A stretch of 64,000 bases of DNA from a bacterium D16-50 (GCA_003612485.1 RAZA01000020.1:1-64000); one strand, 5' to 3'; shown: positions 17,516 through 27,325, numbered from the stretch's first letter. Translations and numbers: made by a program. Notes: a model not told the origin generated them from the letters alone.

Positions 17516-19920
17516 TGGAAATGGGCGAAAAATATTATTTGGATAAGTTGTTTGTGTGTAATTTTAAACCGTTTGCGTATATAGATGCCGGCGACAAACC
17601 ATATTATGAAATTGATTTTAATCAAGGGAATGCCAGAGTGTCCATGCTCTTTTCGGGGCCAAACGGGTACGGAAAGTCTTCCATATTTCAGGCCATAGAG
17701 TTTGGGCTTATGGGAGAGCAAAAAACGAAAGTATATATAGATAAGAATAAGAAAATTCAGGAGCATATTTTTATCAATAATTTGGAGAAGCCTTGTTTTG
17801 TTGCGCTGCAGTTGAAGTCGGAAACAAAACAAGTTGTGACGATTGTCAGATATGCTCAGGAAGGTACGGTTGGTAATACAGTAGAGGAACAGAGGGCGGC
17901 AGTGGAGTTTCATGTATACAAATTGGAAGAAGCTTTTGTATATGAAAGATTTGAACAGATCAGGCAGCAGCCGGGTTTGCTGAAAGAGGTAACGAAAGAA
18001 GAGCTTTCCCGACGGCTTGGAGAAAAAAACATTCAGGAATGGTTAAAAAGAAATTATATCAAACAAGAGCAGGAAAATGCTTTTATCATGCAAAAAGACG
18101 GGGAACGGGTCAATATGCTAAAAGGCTTTACGGATACGGAGCTGGAGAGGTATTTCAAGCCATTTCAGGACGAGAAGAAAGCCGTGGAAGATGAGTGCAA
18201 GGAACTGGAAGGAAGGATTAAAGAATTACTAAAAAAGATTGATGAGGAAATAGAAGCTGGTCAGGGAGAGAGGCCGGCTTGTGAAAAAATAATGGAGGGT
18301 GAAGTATTTGATTGGGACAAAACGGAATATCAGGAAAGCGATCCCTTTATGGACTATATATCTAAGGCAGAAAGAACATTGAAATTCGTTGAAAGTATTG
18401 ATCTTTACAAGAACCATCACCTCTTGGAACTGCTTTCAGCCATCAAGGATAAGGAAGTGTATTATCAGGAATTTATTTTGGCCATGTTTGATCCGGAAAA
18501 ATTAGCAGACTATACGAGATCATATCGAAGAAACGTATACCTGCGGCAGCTGATACTTGATGAGGACAGCCTCTATAAAAATCCTATAAACAAAACATAT
18601 TTACCGGAAAAGCTGGCTGAAGATATTCGGCGGGTGAGGGAAAGGAAAAATGCTTTTCAGGAAACTCTGAATGAAAAGCAGAAGATTTATAAGAGCTTTG
18701 AGGAGATGCATAAAAGGATTAAAGGAAATGAAAATACCATTGCAGAGGTTTTTTATAAAAAATGTCCTCTTTGCGGCAGCGATTTTAAAGAACAAGGGAA
18801 AAGTTTGCCCTTAGCCATTGCAGAGGCAGCCAAGATGGTGCAGAATATGAGGGATATGCTTGACAGTTCTCATGAAGAACAGCAAAGGAGCATATCGGAA
18901 GCGTATCGGACTGCAAAAACCGGGGTAGAAATGGAGGCCAGAAAGGAAAGAAACGATAAAGAGGTATTTGAAGCTATCGAAAGCTTGGAAAAGCATGCGG
19001 ATCAGGTGAACCAATTGAAGAAAGAAATAGGGGAATTGATCGAATTAAGCGGACAGCTGGAGAATACAGAAGCAATTTACTTTACAAGCGAGCATGCTTT
19101 CCGGACAAAATATCATAATGTAGAAGATGTAAAGAAAATTGCTGATAAATTGAAGGCAATTATTGACGGTATTGAGATAAAGGAGCAGAGCGGTGAGTTT
19201 GAGCTACAGACATACCATGAAAATAAGCAGTGGACGAGGATGATACAGAAAGCGGAAGAGGGGTTAAGCGATAAAATAAAGGGAAAGATAGGTCAGCTTA
19301 AATGGCTTGCCAGAGAGAAGGAAGCAAAGGAATATGCTCAAAACAAAGAAGAATATAAGCGGCTTTTAAGTGAATACCAAAGAGGGTTTGAAAAGAAGCT
19401 TAAGCTTGATAAGATAATCGCTTGCCGGGAAAGAGCAAAGAAAAGATATATGGAAAATGTGGCGAAGTACCTTGAGATTCCGCTCTATATCTATAGCGGC
19501 AAACTGATGCAGACAAGCCAGAATGACTTGGGAATTACTTGCTTCACGGGAATTAAAAATGACGAATTGACGCAGTTTAAAATGACGGCCGGGCAGAATC
19601 AAGGGAAAGGGAAGCTGGACATAACAGAAAAATTCAGTGCCGGCCAGAGAGCCGTCGCCAATATCGCTCTGATTCTTGCTTTAAAAAAGATTGCGGTGGC
19701 AAATTTGGACATTTTTATGATCGACGATCCGTGTCAATCATTAGATGAGTTAAACATAGCTTCTTTTGTTGAAATTATGAAAAATGAGTTCAGTGATACA
19801 CAGTTGATTCTGTCTACACACGAAGACAAAATAGCTGCCTATATGAAATACAAATTTGAAAAAGCAAACAAAAAAATGTGCATATTCAATGTACAAGAAA
19901 GACTTTACAGCACGCTGTGA
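17515..19920 (+). CDS. SMC/Rad50-like ATPase of the defence locus (LmuB/DdmC-like)
   Basis: An 801-residue Rad50/SMC-type ATPase. Walker A GPNGYGKSS is at residues 48-56. Long coiled coils flank a zinc-hook motif CPLCGSDF near residue 418. The ABC signature FSAGQRA is near residue 707, Walker B IFMIDDPCQSLDE near 731, and an H-loop STHED follows. In Lamassu-type systems this protein binds DNA ends or unusual DNA and controls the nuclease effector. Walker B ends in D-D instead of D-E, as seen in part of the SMC-like defence ATPases. It ends 120 bp before a clear terminator. Confidence 0.85.
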   Translation: MEMGEKYYLDKLFVCNFKPFAYIDAGDKPYYEIDFNQGNARVSMLFSGPNGYGKSSIFQAIEFGLMGEQKTKVYIDKNKKIQEHIFINNLEKPCFVALQLKSETKQVVTIVRYAQEGTVGNTVEEQRAAVEFHVYKLEEAFVYERFEQIRQQPGLLKEVTKEELSRRLGEKNIQEWLKRNYIKQEQENAFIMQKDGERVNMLKGFTDTELERYFKPFQDEKKAVEDECKELEGRIKELLKKIDEEIEAGQGERPACEKIMEGEVFDWDKTEYQESDPFMDYISKAERTLKFVESIDLYKNHHLLELLSAIKDKEVYYQEFILAMFDPEKLADYTRSYRRNVYLRQLILDEDSLYKNPINKTYLPEKLAEDIRRVRERKNAFQETLNEKQKIYKSFEEMHKRIKGNENTIAEVFYKKCPLCGSDFKEQGKSLPLAIAEAAKMVQNMRDMLDSSHEEQQRSISEAYRTAKTGVEMEARKERNDKEVFEAIESLEKHADQVNQLKKEIGELIELSGQLENTEAIYFTSEHAFRTKYHNVEDVKKIADKLKAIIDGIEIKEQSGEFELQTYHENKQWTRMIQKAEEGLSDKIKGKIGQLKWLAREKEAKEYAQNKEEYKRLLSEYQRGFEKKLKLDKIIACRERAKKRYMENVAKYLEIPLYIYSGKLMQTSQNDLGITCFTGIKNDELTQFKMTAGQNQGKGKLDITEKFSAGQRAVANIALILALKKIAVANLDIFMIDDPCQSLDELNIASFVEIMKNEFSDTQLILSTHEDKIAAYMKYKFEKANKKMCIFNVQERLYSTL

Positions 19921-20304
19921 GAAACGGGCCTCAAGATATAGACCTAACGGCATTTATGTACATTTGAGAGGGTGGTGCGGGACCTTCCCGGCGGAGCGTT
20001 TTTTCTTAAAATTTAAATATGGCAATTGACATTAATATTTGACAATCCCGAATTTAAAGTTTGATTCGGGATTTTTATTTTTGGCAATAGAAGGGAAAAG
20101 GCAGGGATGATAGACTCGAAAACACAAGGCGGAAGGGAAAACCTGAAGCAAAATAAGCCTTGAATCGGAAAACGCAGGACGGAGAAGCTGTGGGCTTAAC
20201 TCCAGAGGATGGGCAGAACCGGAATGCGGAATCCGCAGATAGGCAAAGGCCGGAGACGGCGGAGGCGGACAAAAACGAAAGGATAAGAAAGAGAGGTAGC
20301 AAAG
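19921..20304. other. Intergenic region between defence locus and tat cluster
   Basis: This region holds the terminator at 20044-20078. The remainder is purine-rich with no gene, tRNA or clear promoter that I can support. Two TTGACA-like hexamers at about 20029-20044 lack a convincing -10 box. Confidence 0.5.
20044..20078 (+). terminator. Rho-independent terminator
   Basis: A 10-bp perfect stem (AATCCCGAAT at 20044-20053 paired with ATTCGGGATT at 20064-20073) is followed by a T-rich run. It ends the three-gene defence operon. Confidence 0.8.
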
Positions 20305-20484
20305 ATGAGCGGAATTGGTACACCTGGATTGATTGTTATTTTATTGGTAGCGATTTTGCTGTTCGGCCCCAAGAAGCTTCCCGAGCTGGGAGCCAGCATC
20401 GGAAAAACCCTGCGGGAATTTAAGAAGGCCAGCCGGGAGATTACGGAGGAGCTGCAGGAGGGGGAAACTGTCCGGGAAAAATAG
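20305..20484 (+). CDS. tatA: Twin-arginine translocase subunit TatA
   Basis: A 59-residue protein with one N-terminal membrane helix (GLIVILLVAILLFG), the invariant FGPKKLPELG hinge and an amphipathic helix ending in charged residues. This is the minimal TatA architecture; it polymerises to form the Tat export pathway in the membrane. The ATG at 20305 follows AGAGAGG. tatC lies 136 bp downstream, followed by a gene encoding a Tat-signal protein. No tatB is present, as usual in Gram-positives. Confidence 0.92.
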   Translation: MSGIGTPGLIVILLVAILLFGPKKLPELGASIGKTLREFKKASREITEELQEGETVREK

Positions 20485-20620
20485 AAGAGGGCGTCGGATA
20501 ATAGGAGCAGAAAGCAGGGAACTGGGAGCAGGCAAACCGGGGTGAAGGCAAGGCACCACAAAGGACGAAGGCGGGAAGCCGAAATTAAGACGGTAAGGAC
20601 TGTATTGGGAGGAAGGGCGT

Positions 20621-21412
20621 ATGGATGATTCGTCTGTTCAGTGGGAGGCGCTGGAGCAGCTGCAGCAGTGGATGCGCATTCCGGGCTCACACTTGAAAGA
20701 GCTGCGGCGCAGGCTGGCGGCAAGTCTTGGGGTGTTTGTGATATCTCTGGTTCTGGGAATGGTCGGGGCGGAGCCGGTGTTTGCCTTTCTGAAGCGGACG
20801 GGGCCCGCGGCGGCTCTGGAGCTCCATGCTTTTTCGCCATGGGATTCCATTCAAGTGTATATGCAGGTGGCCGGCGTTGTGGCCCTTTTGGTCACCCTGC
20901 CCTTTTTGGGGCTTCAGCTATGGCTGTTTGCCAGACCGGGGCTGACAAAGGCAGAGAGGAGAACCACGCTGTTCTATATACCCTTCGGAGCGCTGTTGCT
21001 GGCAGCAGGGATTCTGTTCGGATATCTGGTGGTATTTCGGATCGCCTTTTTCTTTACTGCAGGAGTGGCAGGAAATATGGGGCTGAAAGTGACTTACGGA
21101 ATCGCAAGTTATTTTTCCTTTATGTGCAATATTGTAGTGATAATGGGACTGCTGTTCGAGATGCCGGTGGCGGCCATGTTTCTTACCAAGCTTGGCATTT
21201 TGAAGCCGGCGCATATGAAAAAGGTGCGCAGAGGAGCTTACTTTCTGCTGGTGGTGCTGGGCGTGACGGTTACGCCCCCGGATTTTATCTCGGATTTTCT
21301 GCTGATTTTGCCTTTGTTGACCCTATATGAGGTGAGCATCGGATGCTCCGGGCTGGTATACCGAAGGAGGATGCGTGGAGAGGCGCGCAGGGAAATAGGG
21401 CGTGTAGAATAA
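20621..21412 (+). CDS. tatC: Sec-independent protein translocase TatC
   Basis: A 263-residue polytopic membrane protein that recognises twin-arginine signal peptides. It has the N-terminal HLKELRRRL motif, six predicted membrane helices, LPFLGLQLWLFARPGLTKAERR and the VTPPDF loop, all typical of TatC. The start is ATG 20621 after GGGAGG. Together with tatA and the following gene it forms a minimal, possibly substrate-dedicated Tat cluster. Confidence 0.93.
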   Translation: MDDSSVQWEALEQLQQWMRIPGSHLKELRRRLAASLGVFVISLVLGMVGAEPVFAFLKRTGPAAALELHAFSPWDSIQVYMQVAGVVALLVTLPFLGLQLWLFARPGLTKAERRTTLFYIPFGALLLAAGILFGYLVVFRIAFFFTAGVAGNMGLKVTYGIASYFSFMCNIVVIMGLLFEMPVAAMFLTKLGILKPAHMKKVRRGAYFLLVVLGVTVTPPDFISDFLLILPLLTLYEVSIGCSGLVYRRRMRGEARREIGRVE

Positions 21413-21443
21413 TATATATGTAAAACAGTAAAATAATAGACGG

Positions 21444-21600
21444 TTAGACAGCGGAGAGTCCGAAAACAGTAGAATGACAGACGATTAGACGGCGATTAGA
21501 CAGCGGAGGGTCCGAAAACAGCAGAATGACAAGCGCTTAGACAGCGGAGAATCCGAAAACAGCAGAATAAAAGACGATTAGACGGCGGAGAATCCGAAAT
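21444..21600 (+). repeat. Tandem imperfect 41-bp repeats between tatC and the Tat substrate gene
   Basis: Three near-identical 41-bp units start TTAGACAGCGGAG and contain TCCGAAAACAG. Shortened units (TTAGACGGCG) lie between and after them. The units are directly joined, with no spacers of constant length. No coding frame or hairpin is preserved. They separate tatC from the next gene by about 260 bp. Confidence 0.8.
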
Positions 21601-21670
21601 CGGAGTTCGGCAATGAGGCGGCGAGACAGACCAGAAGAGACAGACCAGAAACAAGGAGGTACAAGACGAA

Positions 21671-24013
21671 ATGAAACAAGAGCATACAAAGGACACAGAG
21701 CGCCGACAGGTTCTGAAGGCGCTGGGCTTTGGAGGGCTGGCGGTAGCCTGCGCATCCTTTCTGCCCAAGGGCGCGCTGACGGTTCAGGCCGCTGGGCCTG
21801 AAGGGAAGGGGCAGTATCCGGGGGAGAGCTTCTCCGGCGCCAGAGAGACCTCCGTGGTAGCCGATGTCAAGGAGCTGAAGGCTCTGACGGATATGAAGAG
21901 CGGTGCCATGGTACAGGTGCTGGGATATGATAGGCCGGGGGACATGGGGGCCAAAAGGATGGTTTACTTCGAGGCCAGCGCCGCGGAGGACAACGGCGGT
22001 ACGGTTCACCGGCCTGCTTCAGGAGGCGGAGCCTGGCACGTGGTACATGACGGCGTGGGAAGATTCGGATGGTTCGGAATCTTCGATGCCAGCAGGCAGG
22101 CGGATGATGCTCTGGACGCTCTAGTGGGGGATGAAAGCTTTCACCGCATTGAGGCGGACAGCGATTTGCTGATGCGCAGGCGCCATATATTTCACAGAAG
22201 CAATCTGGAGCTGGACTTTCATAATTATACTTGTTATACCTATGGCGCGGAAAACGCGGCGAGGGACAATCCCTTTGCGGCCATGATGTTCTTTCAGGGA
22301 GAGAAGGTCGGGGAGCCCATGACGGTGACGCTGCCGAAGAAAAAGGACGCCAGCGGCTTTTTCCGCCCTGCTCTCTTTGGTGAGGATTCCGATTATCTGT
22401 ATGTGGGGGACAACAGCGGTTTTGCGGAAAACCAATGGTATTTTGTGCAGTCCGATCCGCGCCCTCAGGAGGAAGGGACAGAGGGAAGGATGCCCATAGG
22501 AGGAGGCAGCAGCGACATCGAGCTGATGAAGCTGGTCATGGTGACCAAGGTGGGCAATGGGCTTGGGGACAAGGAATACATCGGCGTCAATTACCTCAAT
22601 GCATGGCCCCTTGCCACCGGAAGGCAGATTACATACCAGCGAATTCGGCCGGTCTTCCATGTGAATGTGAGAAATCTGAAGTTCGAGGGGCAAGGGCACT
22701 CCGACGTGACGGGAACCAGCCCGGTGGCCCATGAATTCTGCGTGGACTGCAATGTGGAGAACCTTGAGGCCCGTAAGGTCTTCTGGCCGCTGGACATCCG
22801 GCGCTACTGCACCACTTATGAGATCAAGAACTGTGAACTCATCAACCCCGAGGAGGTAAAGATGGGGGGCACGGGGTATATGGTTCAGCAGATCGGATGC
22901 TTGTACGGCCATGTGGTGGACTGCAGGGCCCACAATGTCCGCCATCTGAACGATTTCACCGGATGCGCGTTTTCCATGGTAGAGAACTGCCACTGCACGG
23001 GAGACGAAAACGGCGCCTTTGTTACCCATGGACAGTACGACCATGATTTGACCTATATCGGGAATTCCGGATTCTTAAGCTTTGCCAACAGCGCCCTCAG
23101 CACATCGGCGCCGCATACATGGGGCGGCTGGCATAAAAGGATTCTGGTAAAGAAGCACATTGCGCCCAGAATCGTGTTTCAGAACAAGATGAACCGAGTG
23201 GTGGACATGACTCTGGAGGACTGCTATGTCTATAGGAATACGGATAGATACGGCGCCAACGGCGGCTCCGTGTGGGCCAATGTGGACGGACTTGTCATGA
23301 AAAACTGCGTCATGGACGGACCCTTAAGTCTGGGGGAGGATTCCTCCATATCCAAACGGGCTACGGTCATCGAGGGCTGTACCGTCAATCTGCTGGACGG
23401 CTTCTACCTGACCCGTCACCGGGGCAGCAAGTACGAGGTGGACAGAGAGCTGACCTTCAGGAACTGTACCTTCCGAAATGTGGGAAATGTGTTTTTGGTC
23501 AGGTGCAATAGGGTCAATTTTGAGAGCTGTCATTTCTTTGCGGATCCGGAGGCCGCAGCCAGCCGGCTGAACGTGGAAGCCAAGGAGGTTGTGTTCCGGG
23601 GCGGCGGCATGCACGGAGTCTGCTTTGCTTTTGACAAGGGCGGAACCACCGAGGAGGCAGTGGGCGACCAGAGATTCGTGGCCGCGGAAGGGGCAAGGTT
23701 TGACGGCAGCAACTCCAGCGGCGCTCTGTTCGACGTAAAAAACAACGGCCATGTTACCTTTGAATTTGGGGATGCGCATCTGGAGCCGGGTGAAAATACG
23801 GAATTGATTCGGCAGACGCCGGAGGAGGGGGCGGAGGGCAATGGGACGCTGTCCTTGCGGGCCAGAGGAACCACTCTGGTGAACGCCGCTCTGGCCATTC
23901 CGGAATCCGCCAGAGGAGAGGGCAGTTATTATATGGCGGAAGGCTGCATCCTGAAAAACAGCAGTCTTCATCTGCCGGGCAGAGCAGTGACGGCAAATAA
24001 TCTGGAGCTTTAG
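21671..24013 (+). CDS. Tat-exported right-handed beta-helix protein
   Basis: A 780-residue secreted protein. Residues 1-38 form a Tat signal: an ERRQVLKAL twin-arginine motif, a hydrophobic GFGGLAVACASF stretch and an AQA-like cleavage region (VQAAG). The mature part opens with a region (SVVADVKELKAL...MVQVLGY) seen at the start of pectate-lyase-like and tailspike-like proteins, followed by many short strands with stacked N, C and G typical of parallel beta-helices. It probably binds or cleaves a polysaccharide, but I see no diagnostic active site. It lies directly behind tatA-tatC. Confidence 0.75.
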   Translation: MKQEHTKDTERRQVLKALGFGGLAVACASFLPKGALTVQAAGPEGKGQYPGESFSGARETSVVADVKELKALTDMKSGAMVQVLGYDRPGDMGAKRMVYFEASAAEDNGGTVHRPASGGGAWHVVHDGVGRFGWFGIFDASRQADDALDALVGDESFHRIEADSDLLMRRRHIFHRSNLELDFHNYTCYTYGAENAARDNPFAAMMFFQGEKVGEPMTVTLPKKKDASGFFRPALFGEDSDYLYVGDNSGFAENQWYFVQSDPRPQEEGTEGRMPIGGGSSDIELMKLVMVTKVGNGLGDKEYIGVNYLNAWPLATGRQITYQRIRPVFHVNVRNLKFEGQGHSDVTGTSPVAHEFCVDCNVENLEARKVFWPLDIRRYCTTYEIKNCELINPEEVKMGGTGYMVQQIGCLYGHVVDCRAHNVRHLNDFTGCAFSMVENCHCTGDENGAFVTHGQYDHDLTYIGNSGFLSFANSALSTSAPHTWGGWHKRILVKKHIAPRIVFQNKMNRVVDMTLEDCYVYRNTDRYGANGGSVWANVDGLVMKNCVMDGPLSLGEDSSISKRATVIEGCTVNLLDGFYLTRHRGSKYEVDRELTFRNCTFRNVGNVFLVRCNRVNFESCHFFADPEAAASRLNVEAKEVVFRGGGMHGVCFAFDKGGTTEEAVGDQRFVAAEGARFDGSNSSGALFDVKNNGHVTFEFGDAHLEPGENTELIRQTPEEGAEGNGTLSLRARGTTLVNAALAIPESARGEGSYYMAEGCILKNSSLHLPGRAVTANNLEL

Positions 24014-24025
24014 GAGGGCGGGAGA

Positions 24026-25663
24026 ATGGTATTGCATGAGAGCTTACGCAAAAAGCTGGCGGCAGCGGCGGCATTATGCCTCACGGTCTGCAGCATTGCA
24101 GGCTGCGGATCCGGAGAAGAGCCGAATTCCGGAACGCAGGATTCTGCGAGGACGGAGGACGGACAGCCGGCTGGTCTGGCAGGGGATATGCAACAAGGCA
24201 GCTATATTTCATTTGGATCCTATCAGGGGGAACCTATTTTATGGCGGGTCATCGGCAGCAATGCATTTGGGGATCCCATGCTGTATTCGGAACATATTAT
24301 TGACTATATGGCATTTGACAATGCCTTTTGGATGGCGAATACGGACAAGAACTACGGCAACAACTATTGGGCGGCCAGCGATCTGAGAACTTGGCTGAAC
24401 AGCCAGACCGAATATGTAAAGTACGACAAGGACGGAGGACCCACAACGGGAACCGTGAAGGACGGCTGGAACAGCTACGACAGAGAGCCCGGTTTCTTAT
24501 ACGGCTTTACGGAGGAAGAAAGGACCGCGATCTTTTCCTCCAGAAACCGTCAGCTTATGGACGAAGTAAACCAGACGGGGGATGCCGTGGAGAATCCTGA
24601 AGCGCCGCTGCACCAGTATGCGGGGGAAATAGAAGGCTGTGTGACCAATTATCAGGAGGCAAAGTATCTATATTCCACGGAGAAGGTTTTTCTGCTGGAT
24701 ATCTATGAATTCTATCAGCTGGTGTACAAGGGAGGATTCCCCGTGGAAAAGCGGCCTACCTCCTATGCGGAGAGGACGGCGGAGCATGAGAGGGGCGGAG
24801 GCTTCGAGAGCTATTGGCTGCGCAGCCCCAGAGTCAGCAGCGGCAGCCCGGAGGATGACCCGAAGTATAACGGAGCCTCCGCAAAGCCGGACGGAGCCAG
24901 CGTGCGCATGGTATACAGCCCGGAGCTGGTGCTGGCGGCGGACGCCTATGACGGAACGGTGGGGGTGGTTCCGGCATTGTACCTGAAGCATTCCACCAGA
25001 CTCACCGGCGGGCAGGGAACCTTGGAGGATCCCTATGTCACGGACGGGAGCCAGTATGGAATCGAACTGTTCACCCATGAGAAGGCGCTGACGGAAGGGG
25101 AGAGCTGGAAGGCGCAGGTGAAGGGACTGAATCTGGGAAACAAGGTGCGCTGGGAGGTCACGGAGGGCGCAGAGTATGTGACCGTGGGAGAGGACGGGAC
25201 GATTGCGGCAAAGACGCCGGGAACGGCTATGGTCAGCGCGTTCAGCCTGCAGGACCAGAGCGCGAAGGACTCGGTGAGAGTGACAGTCTATGAAGCGCTG
25301 CCGGAGCATGAACCGCCTACGGTGGAACCTATGGCCGGGCAGCTGGATGCGGCTGGCGGAAACACTGTTTCTCAGGTCTTTACAGTGCAGGCGGGAGAGA
25401 ATGAGAAGATTACGGACGTAACCCTTGCGGCGGCCGGCACGGTATTCGCCATAACGGATCTGCAGATCGCTGAGGACGGCCGAAGCGCCACATTTTCCCT
25501 GATTTTGCTGGAGGGAAAGACGCTTCAGGATAAGGAAGCCTATGCGCCGGCGGTCACGGTGGTTCAGGAGGGAAGGTTCGCAGGCGGAAAGCCCGGAAAG
25601 GAACTGAAGGATCCTTCGGACACAGTGAGCTTTGGACTGTCGGTGGTGAATCTGGGGGAATGA
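24026..25663 (+). CDS. Lipoprotein with DUF6273 and Ig-like domains
   Basis: A 545-residue lipoprotein. The signal peptide ends in a lipobox SIAGC, giving a lipid-anchored Cys near residue 27. Residues about 55-330 contain the DUF6273 pattern (ILWRVI, LRTWLN, YWLRSP, VVPALYL), a C-type-lectin-like fold. A bacterial Ig-like (BIG2-type) module follows (GLNLGNKVRWEV...GTAMVSA), then another beta-rich module. It starts 12 bp after the Tat-exported protein gene, with AGGAGGGCGGGAG before the ATG, so it is co-transcribed and may act with that protein at the cell surface. Confidence 0.8.
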   Translation: MVLHESLRKKLAAAAALCLTVCSIAGCGSGEEPNSGTQDSARTEDGQPAGLAGDMQQGSYISFGSYQGEPILWRVIGSNAFGDPMLYSEHIIDYMAFDNAFWMANTDKNYGNNYWAASDLRTWLNSQTEYVKYDKDGGPTTGTVKDGWNSYDREPGFLYGFTEEERTAIFSSRNRQLMDEVNQTGDAVENPEAPLHQYAGEIEGCVTNYQEAKYLYSTEKVFLLDIYEFYQLVYKGGFPVEKRPTSYAERTAEHERGGGFESYWLRSPRVSSGSPEDDPKYNGASAKPDGASVRMVYSPELVLAADAYDGTVGVVPALYLKHSTRLTGGQGTLEDPYVTDGSQYGIELFTHEKALTEGESWKAQVKGLNLGNKVRWEVTEGAEYVTVGEDGTIAAKTPGTAMVSAFSLQDQSAKDSVRVTVYEALPEHEPPTVEPMAGQLDAAGGNTVSQVFTVQAGENEKITDVTLAAAGTVFAITDLQIAEDGRSATFSLILLEGKTLQDKEAYAPAVTVVQEGRFAGGKPGKELKDPSDTVSFGLSVVNLGE

Positions 25664-26002
25664 AGCCGTATAATGGATTTGAAATAAGCTTCATGGAATA
25701 AATCGTTTTGCGGGAGTGGCCAGCCACTCCCGCATTGCTGTGGGGCGGCGATGTTGCGCCCAGAGGATCTTTGGTATGGAAGCAAAAGGAAACAGCTTCA
25801 AAAAACGGTGGCAGAGAATGGTTTTGAGCTGCAGGGAGAGTGACAAGATGACGCTTAATAAATGCAGAATAAAATGTGATAAAAACGTTGTTTTTTCGGC
25901 AGGGTCATGCTAAGATAAAAGCAGCGTATTTGGACACTGATGAAGACGGAAATGAATAAAGACGAAACATGGAGGAAATGAAAAAGGAGAGGGGGGATTG
26001 CT
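25664..26002. other. Intergenic region with a perfect palindrome
   Basis: A near-perfect palindrome (CGGGAGTGG paired with CCACTCCCG) lies at about 25711-25732 without a following T run. It may be a weak terminator or a protein site for the operon ending at 25663. No gene is supported in the remainder. Confidence 0.5.
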
Positions 26003-27268
26003 TTGCTGTCGAAGTCGGATGTGAACATAGGAAATTTTCTGCCGTTATTTGCGGACATGGGTGTGGAGGTGGCTTTTTTGGTTCCCACGCCTACCGGGTA
26101 CGAGAAATCCATCATGGATGCTACCGGACCTGTCAGAGCGCTGCTCAAGGGGAAGGGGATTCATGATTATAAGGCCCAGAGGCAGGGGCCTGAGGCGAAG
26201 CAGATGTGGCCCGCCGTTATTATCACGGCGAGGGGAATCGTAAAGACGGAAGCCTCACTGTATAGGCCCAGAACCAAAAAAGGGGATCCCCGGATTTGGT
26301 TCAAGAAGCTCAGGCATTATTGCGATCCTTGCAACCTTTTGGCCATATTCGTTTATAAATCCAAGATCTGTGTCATGAATTTATCGAATCCCGACGTTCA
26401 GGCCGCTCTGCGCAAGGGCAGAATGAAAGGCGGTCTTAAAAGCGCGCTCGGCCATAAGAGCGATGAAAACGATCTCTATGGCTTCCTCCGGCGGATCAAA
26501 CGGGATAACCAGTCGGCGGCCATGGAGCTTCTGGGGAAGATGAAGAGAATTCATGAAGAAGGATTTTTGGAGTCGGTGACGCCGGGAGATCCCGGAGTAG
26601 GCGACACGTTGGAGCATGCCTTGGGAATCAAGCGGAACAACTCTAAGTCACCCGACTATAAAGGGGTAGAACTGAAAGCCACCAGAACCATGAGGAACGG
26701 AGCTAGGCGGACAAAGACCAGATTTACACTTTTTACAAAGGTGCCCTCCGAGGGATTGTCCTATAAAAAGATTCTGGAGACATATGGAAAGTGGCAGGCA
26801 CCCAAAAAAACCAAGAAAAAAAGATGGCAGTTGTATGATACACTCAGCGCTAATCGAGTAAATGCATATGGGCTGACCTTAGTTGTGGATGCCGAGGAGG
26901 ATAGGCTGTTTATAGATCATGTGAGCGCCCATGGAAAGTATGAACATGTGGCTTCCTGGCAAATGGCGGATCTGAAGGAGGCCCTGCTGGAAAAGCATCA
27001 TGAAACGTTTTGGGTGAAGGCCGTGTCGGAGAATCGCGGGGGAAGGGAGTTTTTCAGATATGAAAAAATCCTTCATACGAAAGGTCCAAATACATCGCTG
27101 CTGACTGCGCTGTTGGAGACCGGGAAGATAACCGTTGATCTTGCCGCCCATTTCAAGGAAAACGGAAAGCCGCGCGACCACGGTATGCTGTTCAAGATGA
27201 TGCCCGATGCGGTTAGCCTTTTGTTCGGGGAACCGACCATATATGATCTTGAAACTGTTGAATTGTGA
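26003..27268 (+). CDS. MvaI/BcnI-family restriction endonuclease-like protein
   Basis: A 421-residue protein whose C-terminal ~240 residues match MvaI/BcnI nucleases, which are related to MutH. A GDPGVGDTLEHALGI helix is followed by SPDYKGVELKATR, the PD-x(n)-ExK catalytic motif. The N-terminal ~150 residues form an extra domain with YKAQRQGPEAKQ and RIWFKKL segments. It starts at TTG 26003 after GGAGAGGGGGG. No DNA methyltransferase is encoded beside it, so host protection must come from elsewhere, or it acts on special substrates. It may be a remnant restriction system or a solitary defence nuclease. Confidence 0.75.
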   Translation: MLSKSDVNIGNFLPLFADMGVEVAFLVPTPTGYEKSIMDATGPVRALLKGKGIHDYKAQRQGPEAKQMWPAVIITARGIVKTEASLYRPRTKKGDPRIWFKKLRHYCDPCNLLAIFVYKSKICVMNLSNPDVQAALRKGRMKGGLKSALGHKSDENDLYGFLRRIKRDNQSAAMELLGKMKRIHEEGFLESVTPGDPGVGDTLEHALGIKRNNSKSPDYKGVELKATRTMRNGARRTKTRFTLFTKVPSEGLSYKKILETYGKWQAPKKTKKKRWQLYDTLSANRVNAYGLTLVVDAEEDRLFIDHVSAHGKYEHVASWQMADLKEALLEKHHETFWVKAVSENRGGREFFRYEKILHTKGPNTSLLTALLETGKITVDLAAHFKENGKPRDHGMLFKMMPDAVSLLFGEPTIYDLETVEL

Positions 27269-27325
27269 AAAGCCATAGGATACGCCGCTGTCATAAGCGG
27301 CAGGAATTGCCAAAGAGGTGTGATA

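Noticed and set aside
21444..21600. Possible CRISPR array
   Set aside because: The repeats are tandem without unique spacers of constant size, and no cas gene is near.
22121..23044. Minus-strand open frame of 307 codons
   Set aside because: It mirrors the Tat-exported beta-helix gene and has no independent signals.
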